Positions 35,964-46,588 of a DNA stretch of 64,000 nucleotides are shown piece after piece; positions within the stretch are counted from its first letter, which is position 1; the number at the start of each line of letters is the position of its first letter. Below the pieces are notes generated by a model. It was not told where the DNA came from. It ran no database searches and saw only the letters and a program-made list of their open reading frames with translations. This DNA is from a bacterium UBP4_UBA6127 (lineage in GTDB: Bacteria; UBP4; UBA4092), in the NCBI GenBank assembly GCA_002428325.1, contig DIVR01000045.1, forward strand, positions 62,001 through 126,000. Direction: 5' to 3'. The translations under genes and the position numbers were made by a program.

Positions 35964-37433
35964 TTGAACCTGATTGAATTGTTTCATCAAACTTGCCGAA
36001 CCAATGGCAATGAGCCGGCTCTTTTTACTGAATCATCAGAATATACTTATGATATGCTGCATCGGAAGATTCACGGTATTGCAGAAAAATTGAAAGACCA
36101 GGGTGTTCGAGAAGGTGATTTCATCGGACTCTGGATGGAAAATGGCGCAGAATTCATCGTATCCTATTATGCTATTCATCATCTGGGGGGAATTGTGGTG
36201 CCGGTGGATCCCCTGGCAGTCGCCCGGGAAATGGAATATATCATAAAAAATGCCGGAATCAAACTGGTCATCACCTCTCCTCATTATAAAGGGGCTTGTG
36301 AAGAAATCCAGAGAAATCTTCCGGACATAAAAGTCATGTCTTTACAAGGCCGAATCCCTGATGGGAAACCTGAAGAACCCGCTGAAATCCATGCAACCGA
36401 GGAGACCCTTGCCAAGATAATCTATACCTCCGGAACCACAGGAACCCCTAAGGGCGCCATGCTGACTCATGGAAACCTGATGTCCAATATTGAATCAGTG
36501 GCTATTGTCCTGAAAATCGGACGAGGGTCAAGGCTTCTTTGCATTCTTCCTCTATTCCATTCATTTGCCGCCATGGTCAATATGCTAACAGTCCTCTCGA
36601 CCGGAGCCGCCGTCATCCTAATGCGGCAATTCAGGCCCGATGCCGCTCTCCGAGCTGTGGAACAATATAAAATAACCACCCTCTGCGGAGTTCCCTCCAT
36701 GTTCCTGGTGATGGCCAAACTCGACCCGGCTGAGAAATTCGATTTGAGCAGCTTAAAAGTCCAGGTCTCTGGAGGGGCAGGTCTTCCACCCAAGATTGGG
36801 GAGGCCTTTAAAAACAGGTTTGGACTGGAAGTCCATGAAGGTTACGGACTTTCTGAGGCTTCTCCAGTCGTAGCGGTCAACCCTTTGGAACTGCCTAATG
36901 TTACCGGTTCCATCGGCAAAGTCATTCCAAATGTTGAAGTAAAAATTGTTGATGAAAACTTCCAGGAGATGCCAGTCGGTGAAATCGGGGAATTGGCGGT
37001 TCGGGGCGGCAATGTCATGAAAGGTTATCTGAACCTTCCTGAAGAAACAGCCTCCGTTTTGAAAGATGGCTGGCTTCTGACCGGAGATATGGCAAAAGTC
37101 GATGAAAATGATTACATTTTTATCGTTGACCGGAAAAAAGAAATGATTTTAGTCAGAGGCCATAACGTCTATCCCCGGGAAGTCGAACATATCCTCTATC
37201 ATCATCCTATGGTGAGTGAAGTGGCCGTCGTCCCGGCCAAAGATGACAGAAGCGGCGAAGTGGTCAGGGCCGTCATTGTCCCCAAAGAATCCGGACAGCT
37301 TACCTCTAAAGAAATAAAAGATTTCTGCCGGGATAAACTGGCCCATTATAAAATTCCCAAAATCGTGGATATTGTGGAGGCCCTGCCTAAAACCTCCACC
37401 GGTAAAATCCTTAAAAGGGCTTTGATCAAGTAA
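35964..37433 (+). CDS. AMP-forming acyl-CoA synthetase (long-chain fatty acid-CoA ligase-like)
   Basis: 489 residues from a TTG start, with AAGGA about 11 bases upstream. The enzyme adenylates a carboxylic acid and transfers it to CoA. Motifs: the P-loop-like IIYTSGTTGTPKGAMLTHGN near residue 150, CILPLFHSFAAMVNML, GYGLSEASPVVAVNPL, DGWLLTGDMAKVDENDYIFI, and the hinge and catalytic Lys in RGHNVYPREVEH and LPKTSTGKILKRALIK. The type is closest to FadD-like long-chain ligases, but acid specificity is not certain. Single gene between a strong bidirectional terminator and the divergent murJ. Confidence 0.9.
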   Translation: MNLIELFHQTCRTNGNEPALFTESSEYTYDMLHRKIHGIAEKLKDQGVREGDFIGLWMENGAEFIVSYYAIHHLGGIVVPVDPLAVAREMEYIIKNAGIKLVITSPHYKGACEEIQRNLPDIKVMSLQGRIPDGKPEEPAEIHATEETLAKIIYTSGTTGTPKGAMLTHGNLMSNIESVAIVLKIGRGSRLLCILPLFHSFAAMVNMLTVLSTGAAVILMRQFRPDAALRAVEQYKITTLCGVPSMFLVMAKLDPAEKFDLSSLKVQVSGGAGLPPKIGEAFKNRFGLEVHEGYGLSEASPVVAVNPLELPNVTGSIGKVIPNVEVKIVDENFQEMPVGEIGELAVRGGNVMKGYLNLPEETASVLKDGWLLTGDMAKVDENDYIFIVDRKKEMILVRGHNVYPREVEHILYHHPMVSEVAVVPAKDDRSGEVVRAVIVPKESGQLTSKEIKDFCRDKLAHYKIPKIVDIVEALPKTSTGKILKRALIK

Positions 37434-37448
37434 TCGATTGTAAAAACT

Positions 37449-37486
37449 AAAACCCCTGCCTGACCAGTTCAAGCAGGGGTTTTTTA
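37449..37486. terminator. Bidirectional intrinsic terminator
   Basis: ACCCCTGC (37452-37459) pairs with GCAGGGGT (37473-37480), with T6 on the plus side and an A-rich stretch (T-rich on the minus strand) before it. It separates the convergent acyl-CoA synthetase and sfsA. Confidence 0.88.
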
Positions 37487-37501
37487 AATCAATAAATCAT
37501 C

Positions 37502-38221
37502 TTAGAGCCGAACCGGGATAGCCCTATCCATAATGACTGATTTCTCATCTACCAGGCAACGGTACGCCATGATATTAACCCCGGCTTCTTTGGCCAATCG
37601 TAACATTCGGCCAAACAAAGGGTCATTCTCATCATAAGGAGTAAAGTATAGGGCATCGGGCCGTTGCACACAAAACAGGATGCCGGCGCCATACCCTTCT
37701 TTTTTAGCATCAATCAAATCTGACAAATGCCGGGAACCTCTTTCTGTGGGAGCATCCGGAAAAAGGGCGGCCCTTCCATCTTTCACCAGAGTAACGGATT
37801 TTATTTCCAGAAAGTATTTTTCAGGCTTCCTTTCAGCGGCTTCTTCTGTCAACCCTGAGAGGCAAAAATCCAACCGGCTTTTTCGATAAGAGACTTCCGG
37901 TTTCACATTTTGGTATCCCCAGAAGACTGGGATTTTCCGGTCCTTAAATGCTTCCATAAACAATTTGTTCGGTACCCGGGAATCCACACTGACCCAGCCT
38001 TTAGCCCCTTTGGCAAAAAGAATCTCATAGGCTGTCTTCCGGCCGGGTATCTCTCCTTTGGATTCCACCAGGACTTCCCTGCCCAAGCGAAGGAGTTCTT
38101 CCAGGCGGCCCGAATTAGGGACAAAAGCCTGGGTCAGGTAATGGCCAATTTTAACCGTAGCGGTAAACCGGTTATCCCGGCGAATAAAAACAGCAGTATG
38201 GACTGAGCCTTGTATTTCCAT
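37502..38221 (-). CDS. sfsA: SfsA-family protein (nucleic-acid binding / putative nuclease)
   Basis: 239 residues from the ATG at 38221, chosen because it aligns with the N-terminus of SfsA (a TTG at 38266 would add 15 unconserved residues and overlap bshB1). SfsA was first seen as a sugar fermentation stimulator and is a DNA-binding protein with a PD-(D/E)XK-like fold. Blocks: AFVPNSGRLEELL, GWVSVDSRVPNKLF, YRKSRLDFCLSG, YFLEIKSVTLVKDGRAALFP, and DAPTERGSRHL with the family Arg-His. Last gene of the bacillithiol operon. The ribosome-binding site is weak, so it may be coupled to bshB1. Confidence 0.9.
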   Translation of the reverse strand: MEIQGSVHTAVFIRRDNRFTATVKIGHYLTQAFVPNSGRLEELLRLGREVLVESKGEIPGRKTAYEILFAKGAKGWVSVDSRVPNKLFMEAFKDRKIPVFWGYQNVKPEVSYRKSRLDFCLSGLTEEAAERKPEKYFLEIKSVTLVKDGRAALFPDAPTERGSRHLSDLIDAKKEGYGAGILFCVQRPDALYFTPYDENDPLFGRMLRLAKEAGVNIMAYRCLVDEKSVIMDRAIPVRL

Positions 38222-38246
38222 TTCAGTAAATTGATTATCTCCCAAC

Positions 38247-38966
38247 CTAAATAGAATTAACCCCAAGAGCCAGAAGGTCTTCCACCTCCATGGTTTCCTT
38301 CATCAGATAAGGTTCACCATACCCTTTCTGAATCATCATACCGAAATAACGATTATACGAGCGAATCGATTCAAACACATCCGTTTTAGTAAAAGGGACT
38401 TCCTGACCCGGTTTAAGATTCATGAACTGAGAAGAATAAGCCCGGATAGCTTCCAGTTTCCGGTCCATCTGTTCTGTAATATCCACCACAAAACTTGGCT
38501 TTTCATCATAATAGGCCAGGCTGTAAAGGATTTTCCGGGGCCGATGTTTCTCCCCGCCTGCTTTTAATTTATTCAGCCCTGATAAAAAGGCGGCTTCATA
38601 AGCCAGTTCCGGGGTTTTATAATGGTCGGGATGCCGCCCTTTCCAATAAGGAAGAATCAATAATTCCGGTTTATATTTACGCAGGAATCTTACTATTTTC
38701 AGTCGATTCTCATAAGTATTTTCTATTTTTGAATCCGGCAACCCCAGGTTTTCCCTCAGGCAGACTCCCATGATTTGCGCCGCTTTACGAGCTTCCTTCT
38801 CCCGCTGAGCCGGTGTTCCATAGGAACCCATCTCACCCCGGGTCAAATCCAGGACCCCCACTTTATAGCCTTTCTCAGCCATTTTAATAAGGGTACCCCC
38901 CAGAGTGATTTCCACATCATCCCGATGGGCCGCAATCGCCAGAATATCTAATTTTATTGTTTTCAT
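38247..38966 (-). CDS. bshB1: Bacillithiol biosynthesis deacetylase
   Basis: 239 residues, a LmbE/PIG-L zinc deacetylase. It removes acetate from GlcNAc-malate, the second step to bacillithiol. The zinc motif at the N-terminus reads AHRDDVEIT, a variant of the usual AHPDD in which Arg replaces Pro, also seen in some homologues. Other blocks: DLTRGEMGSYGTPAQREKEA, GLPDSKIENT, and the late GRHPDHYKTPELAYEA with the second metal His. Overlaps bshA by four bases (ATGA). Confidence 0.93.
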   Translation of the reverse strand: MKTIKLDILAIAAHRDDVEITLGGTLIKMAEKGYKVGVLDLTRGEMGSYGTPAQREKEARKAAQIMGVCLRENLGLPDSKIENTYENRLKIVRFLRKYKPELLILPYWKGRHPDHYKTPELAYEAAFLSGLNKLKAGGEKHRPRKILYSLAYYDEKPSFVVDITEQMDRKLEAIRAYSSQFMNLKPGQEVPFTKTDVFESIRSYNRYFGMMIQKGYGEPYLMKETMEVEDLLALGVNSI

Positions 38967-40087
38967 TGGGACTCCAGAATCTCCCGGTAATAATTTTCAT
39001 ACCGCTGGATAGCATCCTCTTCATTGAATCTTCTGATAGCTTCTTCCCGGCAGGTCTTTTTGAATTCCTGGAGTTTATCAGGATTACTCAATAATTCCAA
39101 GGAATGGTTCACCATCCCCTCCACATCCCCTATTTCAGAAAGGAATCCGGTTTTCCCATGCTCCACCACTTCAGGCAGGCCACCGGTCCGGCTGCCGATG
39201 ACCGGCACCCCGCAGGCCAGGGCTTCCAGTGCGGAAAGCCCAAAGCTTTCGGACTGGCTGGGGAATATATACAAATCGGCGCAGGGCAGCAACTCAGAAA
39301 GAAAATCCTGTTTTCCTAAAGCCAGGACATCGTTACCGACTCCCAGAGAACGAGCTAATTCCAATCCCGGACTCAGCTCCGGACCTTCTCCAACCAATAC
39401 CAGTTTAGCCGGCATCTTAGCCCTGACTCCCGCAAAGACTTTTATCACATCAGGAATCCGTTTCACCGGCCGGAAATTGGATATATGCATCAGGACTTTC
39501 TCCCCATCGGGAGCAAAATATTTCCGGCTGCATTCCCTAGGCACTTCGGTAAACTCCTTGGGGTCCACGAAATTATATAAAACCCGGATATCATTTTTGA
39601 TTCCAAAGAGCCGGATGGTCTCATCTTTGAGATATTGGGAAACCGCCGTAATACCATCACTCTGCTCAATAGAAAATTTAGTAATAGGATAAAATGAATC
39701 ATCCATCCCTACCAGGGTAATATCAGTGCCATGCAATGTGGTGATAATTTTAGGGCTGGTATCTCCCATCATTTGTTTAGTCAGGTAAGCACAAGCCGCA
39801 TGGGGTATCGCATAATGGACATGCAGGATATCCAGCTTCTGCCGCTGGGCCACTTCCATCATCTTGACGGAAAGTGCCAAGTCATAAGAAGGAAACTTAA
39901 ACAAAGGATAAGTGGCTACCGGGACTTCATGATAAAAAATATTCCGGGAAAATTCATGCAGCCGAAACGGAAGGGCATAACTGATTATATGGATCTGGTG
40001 TCCCCTTCGAGCCAGAGATAATCCCAGCTCGGTTGCCACCACACCGCTGCCGCCATAAGTTGGATAACAGACAATACCTATTTTCAT
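38963..40087 (-). CDS. bshA: N-acetyl-alpha-D-glucosaminyl L-malate synthase
   Basis: 374 residues, a GT4-type glycosyltransferase. It joins GlcNAc from UDP-GlcNAc to L-malate, the first step of bacillithiol synthesis. Family blocks: IGIVCYPTYGGSGVVATELG at the N-terminus, LDILHVHYAIPHA, LHGTDITLVG, LMHISNFRPVKRI, LYIFPSQSESFGLSALEALA, and VIGSRTGGLPEVVEHGKTGF. The start is joined to the bshC stop as TGATG. Confidence 0.95.
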   Translation of the reverse strand: MKIGIVCYPTYGGSGVVATELGLSLARRGHQIHIISYALPFRLHEFSRNIFYHEVPVATYPLFKFPSYDLALSVKMMEVAQRQKLDILHVHYAIPHAACAYLTKQMMGDTSPKIITTLHGTDITLVGMDDSFYPITKFSIEQSDGITAVSQYLKDETIRLFGIKNDIRVLYNFVDPKEFTEVPRECSRKYFAPDGEKVLMHISNFRPVKRIPDVIKVFAGVRAKMPAKLVLVGEGPELSPGLELARSLGVGNDVLALGKQDFLSELLPCADLYIFPSQSESFGLSALEALACGVPVIGSRTGGLPEVVEHGKTGFLSEIGDVEGMVNHSLELLSNPDKLQEFKKTCREEAIRRFNEEDAIQRYENYYREILESQ

Positions 40088-41745
40088 CAGGATTCATTAT
40101 CCTTTCCGGGAGTGTAAGCCGCCGCCAGATGGGAGGGATTGCTTACATCCACTATGGATGATAATTCTTTCAAAAAATCAGGACCATATTTACATAGCCA
40201 GGGCACAATATTGATGACCCGTTCCTGATACACCCCCGAAGGGTAAATATTGGCTGAAAGCCGATATAACTGCTGCCGTAACGTATCATTTTTCTTTTTA
40301 TGGGCCGAAAGGATTTTCTTTTCCAATCCATCCACCTGGTGAATCATGGAATTTACAGTTGTTTCCACTGTTTTAATCAAGGTAGGGTCCCATTGGGCTA
40401 CATATTTTTGGAGTCCCTGAGAAAAAGATTTCAATTGAGCTTCCATGTCTTTCAAGGGGACATCTGATTCCTCAGGTAATGACCGCCGAAGCACATCGGT
40501 AATTAGAGTCTCGGCATTTCCAAATATCTGATTTATTTTAAGCGAATGCTTTTCCAGCAAAGAAAGATATTTCTGTTCCACCAAAGTCATACTGAACCGG
40601 GGAAAGATAAAAGGCATGGGTATCCCAAATTCAGGATAAACCTGGCTTAATTGGGCAAAGTAAGCTGACTCAGAAGGTCCTGCCACATAGGCAATAGTCG
40701 GAAACAGGGTATCCTGGTATAAGGGCCGAAGCACCACATTGGGGCTGAATTGTTCCGGATGGGCCTCTAGTTTCAGGACCCATTGTTCAGGGGTCAAGGA
40801 TTCACCTGAACCCGAAAGGACAATCCGTTCACCCTCTTTTCGAAGAGAAGCCCTTCCTGGATTATGGTAAAACAAATTATATCCGTCTTCCCTCTGGGTC
40901 AGCTGGGTATGATAACCTGATTTTTTTAATTCCTCTCCGGCTTTTAAAGCTGCCTGGCTGGAAGGCGAAGCAGCCAGAATTTCTTTTTTTAATAACGGGA
41001 TGGCAAACTGTTTCAACCGAGGGTCGGAAGGTTCTACAAAAATCAATCCTTCATCCTTCAGCCAGCCTGCCCACCATCGGGCAAAGGATTCGGAAGCTGA
41101 CAAGCCGGGGGCATAACATTCTTTCAATCGGGCAGAAATCTCCGGTTTGAACTCACTCTCAAAAAGGGTTCCCAGGAGCTTCTCATTTAACTCCTCAATA
41201 GATTCATTAAAGACGGCTCCCGAAGCAGGGATTCCCTCTTGAAACTGGGTTAAATCATATACCAGAGGAAGGATTTCTCCCTGATTATCCAAGACAGCAG
41301 AGGATAAGGCCTCTCTCAAGTCATGGTCATCACTGGCCAACCAGAAAACAGGAACAGCAGAAATTCCCTGTTCAGCTTCCAGTTTTTCAGCCAGCTTCAC
41401 TGCGGTCAATGCCTTATAAAGGGTAAAGAGGGGACCCCCAAATATTCCAACCTGCTGCCCGGTAACTACCGCCACAGTCTTATGATTCGATAATTTATCA
41501 ATGTTCTGAAAGCTTTTATCCCCGGAGCCGAATCGCAGGTTCTGCTCCTTGAGTATGGGGATAATTTCAGAACGAGGATATGGCCTGGAAACCAATTCCT
41601 GAGCAAATGCAGGGTAAGCAGAAAAATCCCTGGGGTTCCCTGCCGAATAAAAATCTTTCAGAGGCAGATATTTCTCATTATAATCTCTAAACAGTTTTGA
41701 AAAACCAGGCAGTTCCCGGTAATCCAGGGTTTGAAGTATTTTCAC
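40087..41745 (-). CDS. bshC: Putative cysteine ligase BshC
   Basis: About 552 residues from a GTG at 41745, chosen because AGGAG lies six bases upstream and the N-terminus then matches the family (LDYRELPGFSKLF). An ATG at 41796 inside the dehydrogenase gene is less likely. BshC adds cysteine to GlcN-malate, completing bacillithiol. Blocks: VAVVTGQQVGIFGGPLFTLYK, VFWLASDDHDLREAL, YHTQLTQREDGYNLFYHN, VVLRPLYQDTLFPTIAYV, and the coiled-coil-like C-terminus. One base separates it from the stop of the dehydrogenase gene. Confidence 0.94.
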   Translation of the reverse strand: MKILQTLDYRELPGFSKLFRDYNEKYLPLKDFYSAGNPRDFSAYPAFAQELVSRPYPRSEIIPILKEQNLRFGSGDKSFQNIDKLSNHKTVAVVTGQQVGIFGGPLFTLYKALTAVKLAEKLEAEQGISAVPVFWLASDDHDLREALSSAVLDNQGEILPLVYDLTQFQEGIPASGAVFNESIEELNEKLLGTLFESEFKPEISARLKECYAPGLSASESFARWWAGWLKDEGLIFVEPSDPRLKQFAIPLLKKEILAASPSSQAALKAGEELKKSGYHTQLTQREDGYNLFYHNPGRASLRKEGERIVLSGSGESLTPEQWVLKLEAHPEQFSPNVVLRPLYQDTLFPTIAYVAGPSESAYFAQLSQVYPEFGIPMPFIFPRFSMTLVEQKYLSLLEKHSLKINQIFGNAETLITDVLRRSLPEESDVPLKDMEAQLKSFSQGLQKYVAQWDPTLIKTVETTVNSMIHQVDGLEKKILSAHKKKNDTLRQQLYRLSANIYPSGVYQERVINIVPWLCKYGPDFLKELSSIVDVSNPSHLAAAYTPGKDNES

Positions 41746-41746
41746 A

Positions 41747-42757
41747 TTAAGCTCCTGCCATATTTTCGGGTTTGCCGGATTCATAGGCACGGACATTAAA
41801 GGCTGTCGTTTTCAGTATCCTCATCAGGGCTTCCCGGCTGTTAAACCCGATATGGGGAGTGATAATGACATTATCCCGCCGAAGCAGGATATGATTGGAT
41901 AAGAGGGTTTTTAGATTCTCCACTGGATAATTATTGGAGAGGAGCTGACGTTCTTCCTTGATCAAGTCTTCCCCCTCCAGGACATCCAATCCGGCGCCAC
42001 CGAGGGTTCCATCATCCAAAGCCATCATCAAAGCATTGGTATCCACCAGGGCGCCCCGGGCTGTATTGATCAGCAAAGCCCCCCGCTTAATCAGCTTGAT
42101 ATTATCCGTATTGATCAGATGATGGGTCGATTTATTATAGGGCGCATGTAAAGTTAATATATCTGATTTCTGCAGGATTTCTTCCAAAGGCAGATATTCA
42201 TACCCCAGAAATTCGGTCATGAAATGATTTTTCTTCACATCAAAAGCAATCACATTCATTCCAAACCCTTTGGCGATTTTAATCACTCTTAAACCAATAT
42301 GCCCGGTCCCGATTACTCCCAGGGTTTTTCCTTTCAGGTCAAACCCCATCAAACCTTTCATGGAAAAATCCATCCGGATGGTTCGAATATAGGCTTCATG
42401 GACATTCCGGGATAAGGATAGAATCAGGGCAAAGGTATGTTCAGCCACTGTATTCTCTCCATAAGTGGGAACATTGCTGACTATGATACCTTTTTCCCGG
42501 CAATAATCCAGGTCAATATGGTCAAATCCGGTGGACCGGGTGCATAACAATTTCAAAACAGGAAGTTTCTCCAGGATTTTCCGGGTCAGAAAAGAATAGA
42601 TAAAAATGGAGACGACCTGGCAGTCCGCTGCCAGAGTAAGGGTTTTCTCATCCAATTCTTCTGCTGAAAAAACCATCTCATATCCATTCAGTTCTGCTGA
42701 CAGGAAATCTTTTTCCCAATCAGCTATTTCAAAACAGGCTATTTTTAACCGGTTCAT
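41747..42757 (-). CDS. D-2-hydroxyacid dehydrogenase (D-lactate dehydrogenase-like)
   Basis: About 336 residues from the ATG at 42757, which follows GGAGGAGG at 8 bases; an earlier ATG (42814) lacks a site. It reduces a 2-oxo acid with NADH. NAD-binding motif GVIGTGHIGLRVIKIAKGFG, catalytic Arg in INTARGALVDT, and the late His in ITPHIGFNSREALMR. The order and lengths match the D-LDH/LdhA branch of the family. First gene of the operon with bshC-bshA-bshB1-sfsA. A link to malate or 2-oxoacids needed for bacillithiol is possible but not shown. Confidence 0.9.
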   Translation of the reverse strand: MNRLKIACFEIADWEKDFLSAELNGYEMVFSAEELDEKTLTLAADCQVVSIFIYSFLTRKILEKLPVLKLLCTRSTGFDHIDLDYCREKGIIVSNVPTYGENTVAEHTFALILSLSRNVHEAYIRTIRMDFSMKGLMGFDLKGKTLGVIGTGHIGLRVIKIAKGFGMNVIAFDVKKNHFMTEFLGYEYLPLEEILQKSDILTLHAPYNKSTHHLINTDNIKLIKRGALLINTARGALVDTNALMMALDDGTLGGAGLDVLEGEDLIKEERQLLSNNYPVENLKTLLSNHILLRRDNVIITPHIGFNSREALMRILKTTAFNVRAYESGKPENMAGA

Positions 42758-42835
42758 GGGATATTCCTCCTCCAGAATGAATTCATCCGGATATGTTCTT
42801 TTAATTATAATCAAAACAAGCCTTCAGGATGAGAA

Positions 42836-42875
42836 AATAAAAACCGGCTGGGGCCCCAAAAGGTTCCCTCAGCCG
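42836..42875 (-). terminator. Intrinsic terminator of enolase
   Basis: CCGGCTG (42843-42849) pairs with CAGCCGG (42869-42875). On the minus strand the stem is followed by TTTTTATTTT. It lies about 29 bases past the enolase stop and before the dehydrogenase start. Confidence 0.82.
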
Positions 42876-42903
42876 GCTGATTAATGTTTCATTCAGATTA
42901 TTA

Positions 42904-44217
<1,314 letters not shown>

Positions 44218-44292
44218 TTAAATAATGGTCTCTGGGAATAAAGAACCCCTTGGTTCAGATTAGTCTTGTAAAAGAGATTATAACCGATTTAG

Positions 44293-44316
44293 AGGCTTCC
44301 CTCTAGGGGGAAGCCT
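44293..44316 (-). terminator. Hairpin after the CreD-like gene
   Basis: AGGCTTCCC (44293-44301) pairs perfectly with GGGAAGCCT (44308-44316). It lies about 60 bases past the creD stop and just upstream of the possible enolase promoter. There is no T run on the minus strand, so terminator function is uncertain. Confidence 0.4.
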
Positions 44317-44376
44317 AAAGAAGAAGGGCCGAAAAGGTATATCTTCCCGACCCTATTGATAGGTTTCAGATCGAAT

Positions 44377-45600
44377 TTACTTCTTAAAGACCTGGGGCCA
44401 ATCCAATTTAGCCGTCATCTGCATGACTATGAAAAGAGTGATGATACACATCACTGTAATTACCAGACCGGTAAATCCTTCAAAGAAAAAGGTATAGGAA
44501 AAGAGGACCAGGTAAACAAACTGGGAGACCCCTACTTCCAGGAAGGCAAACCGGTTTCCGGTTACCAATCGCATATAGGAAACCACCAGGAAGATGGACA
44601 CGGCTGAACATATCAGGAACGCCAGGTGAATGGAGAGATGGTCCACCAGGTAGGCCAGCAGGAGATGGAAGCTGAAGAAGGCTGCCCCAATAAAGAAGTA
44701 ATGCATGGGGTGCAGTTTGATTTCCTTCAGGGTACTGAATATCAACAGCAGGAAAAAGAAAAGAAACAGGGAAACAGGCGCCGCAAAACTGATTTTACTG
44801 GCCCAGGGACCGGGGTTCAATTTCTTCGGCATAGTCATTCCAATCTGTACCCCCGAAAGAAGGTTAGAATATTTCCAGGCTAATTCCCTGCCTTGAGGGG
44901 TTTTGATTTGAGAGGTGGCTGCCATACTGTTTTCTGGGAAATCAATATCCTCGAAGTCGGTTTTCATCTTCAGCGAGAAATTACGGATTTGGCTGACTTC
45001 TCCCCCCAGGTTATACCACCAGTTATCCATCCCCTGGGAATGGTAAACCACCCGGACTATTTCAGTCTGCCCGGGAGTCAGAGGCACTCTGACATGGGCA
45101 TTCCCACTGGTAATTTCCACATTTTTAATTTCCTGGTCTCCCTTATAAATTTTGAAACCATCATAAACAGCATCCTGAACCGGCAGGGAGAAATTGAAAT
45201 CATAGGTTTTCGATTCCTGGGTATCATTCAAAAGCCGATAAGTCCCATCAAATCCCACTTTATAAGTGGAATACCACAACAGCCCTTTTTGCCGATGTTC
45301 CAGGTTCAAATCCACCAGAATATTACTGGCATCCAGGCTGACTGGGGTTGTCTTCCATTCGGTCCTTTTTTCCCGGGTCGTCTTCCCATCATTGGTCACC
45401 TCGCTCCATACTTCCTTCGGAGTCGAATAGGAGACTGAAGGAGCTCGCTGCTGTTGAGGTTTTCCCCATATCTGTCCAACCATCCCTTTAAGATTACTAT
45501 CTTGAGTGGAAGTTCGGATAGATAAGGTGGTCCCCAGAATGACCCAGGCAAAAGTAATACATAAGTAAATAAACACAATCGCCGCTATTCGTTTTGTCAT
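44377..45600 (-). CDS. creD: CreD-like inner membrane protein
   Basis: 407 residues. An N-terminal membrane helix (FIYLCITFAWVILGTTL), then a large extracytoplasmic beta-rich domain (about 30-280) and a C-terminal bundle of about five helices beginning at FAAPVSLFLFFFLLLIFSTL and including MHYFFIGAAFFSFHLLLAYL. The HYFFIGxAFFxFHLLLAYL pattern is typical of CreD. In Escherichia coli CreD is a membrane protein controlled by CreBC and linked to envelope stress and colicin tolerance. No creBC genes are adjacent here, so only the family is assigned. Confidence 0.85.
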   Translation of the reverse strand: MTKRIAAIVFIYLCITFAWVILGTTLSIRTSTQDSNLKGMVGQIWGKPQQQRAPSVSYSTPKEVWSEVTNDGKTTREKRTEWKTTPVSLDASNILVDLNLEHRQKGLLWYSTYKVGFDGTYRLLNDTQESKTYDFNFSLPVQDAVYDGFKIYKGDQEIKNVEITSGNAHVRVPLTPGQTEIVRVVYHSQGMDNWWYNLGGEVSQIRNFSLKMKTDFEDIDFPENSMAATSQIKTPQGRELAWKYSNLLSGVQIGMTMPKKLNPGPWASKISFAAPVSLFLFFFLLLIFSTLKEIKLHPMHYFFIGAAFFSFHLLLAYLVDHLSIHLAFLICSAVSIFLVVSYMRLVTGNRFAFLEVGVSQFVYLVLFSYTFFFEGFTGLVITVMCIITLFIVMQMTAKLDWPQVFKK

Positions 45601-45628
45601 TTCACTGTTCCTCCTTGTTTAATTGATT

Positions 45629-46519
45629 TTAACTGGCATGGACAAGCCGTTCCTTTTCTGATGATTGAAAAACTTTCCCTTGATTCATCAAGGTCAATGA
45701 TTGATAGATTTCTTCCACGACCCAATCCGGAGTTGAAGTCCCGGCTGTCAGCCCCACCCTTTGAATTCCCTCAAACTGATGGGGAACCAATTCACGGGCT
45801 GACTGAATTTGCAGGACCCTCATTCCCAACTGCCTCCCTAAAGCGGCTAACTGAAGGGTGTTATTGGAATGAAGTCCACCGACCACAACCAGCATATCCA
45901 CCTGTCCAGCCAATTGGTGAATGGCATGCTGCCGGTCCCGGGTGGGTCTACAAATAGTATTCACCCAACGGATTTCTTTGCCCGGATTCAGCTTCCAAAT
46001 AGCTTCCAATAGTTCTGGGACCCGGGAAGGAGGTAAGGTACTCTGGCTGATGACCCCTATCTTTTCTGTAATCCAGGTTCTGGCTGCTTCCACCTTATCC
46101 ACTACGGCATATCGGCTCAGGTCTTCTGTGATTCCCCTTACTTCCACATGGCCCGGTTTGCCTAATATGACGACAAAATACCCTGCATTTTGTAACTTCT
46201 GGGCTTCCCGATGGATTCGGCTCACCAAAGGACAGGTGGTATCAATCAAATCTTTCCCCTGACCTTTTAATTTTGCTTTTCCCATCTGGCTTAATCCATG
46301 GGCGGTTATCAATACATAAGGTGTTTTTATTTTCTTTTCCCGATTTTCTTCTGGTAAAGAATGAAACCCTTTCACCTCCAGTTCCCGGATAATCTCTGGG
46401 TTATGGACTAATTCTCCGTAAATTGTCACTTCCCGAGGCGCCTTAACCTCTTTGACCATTTCCATCGCCCGGCGAACTCCCTCACACATTCCCCAGGCAC
46501 TGGCTTTGATGACTTCCAT
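45629..46519 (-). CDS. ispH: 4-hydroxy-3-methylbut-2-enyl diphosphate reductase
   Basis: 296 residues. IspH/LytB, the last enzyme of the MEP isoprenoid pathway, an iron-sulfur protein. Conserved Cys are at position 12 (SAWGMCEGVRRA, where most IspH read GFCxGVxRA), in LIDTTCPLVSRIH and in NTICRPTRDRQHA. Substrate residues are in VHNPE, ITAHGLSQ and GKPGHVEVRG. The C-terminal GLTAGTSTPDWVVEEI is standard. A 17-base operator lies 33 bases upstream of the ATG, suggesting control by the small regulator encoded just before it. Confidence 0.92.
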   Translation of the reverse strand: MEVIKASAWGMCEGVRRAMEMVKEVKAPREVTIYGELVHNPEIIRELEVKGFHSLPEENREKKIKTPYVLITAHGLSQMGKAKLKGQGKDLIDTTCPLVSRIHREAQKLQNAGYFVVILGKPGHVEVRGITEDLSRYAVVDKVEAARTWITEKIGVISQSTLPPSRVPELLEAIWKLNPGKEIRWVNTICRPTRDRQHAIHQLAGQVDMLVVVGGLHSNNTLQLAALGRQLGMRVLQIQSARELVPHQFEGIQRVGLTAGTSTPDWVVEEIYQSLTLMNQGKVFQSSEKERLVHAS

Positions 46520-46551
46520 TTTCCTGACTCCTTTCTCCCCTTAATTTATTT

Positions 46552-46568
46552 ACTTTGCGGTACAAAGT
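46552..46568. promoter_or_regulatory. Operator upstream of ispH
   Basis: ACTTTG-CGGTA-CAAAGT, a 17-base inverted repeat with 6-base arms. Read on the opposite strand, the operator at 47502-47518 matches it at 16 of 17 positions. The pair flanks the regulator operon, so it is the likely binding site of the winged-helix protein encoded between them. Confidence 0.72.
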
Positions 46569-46588
46569 GTAGTATTAAAAAAAGGGAG

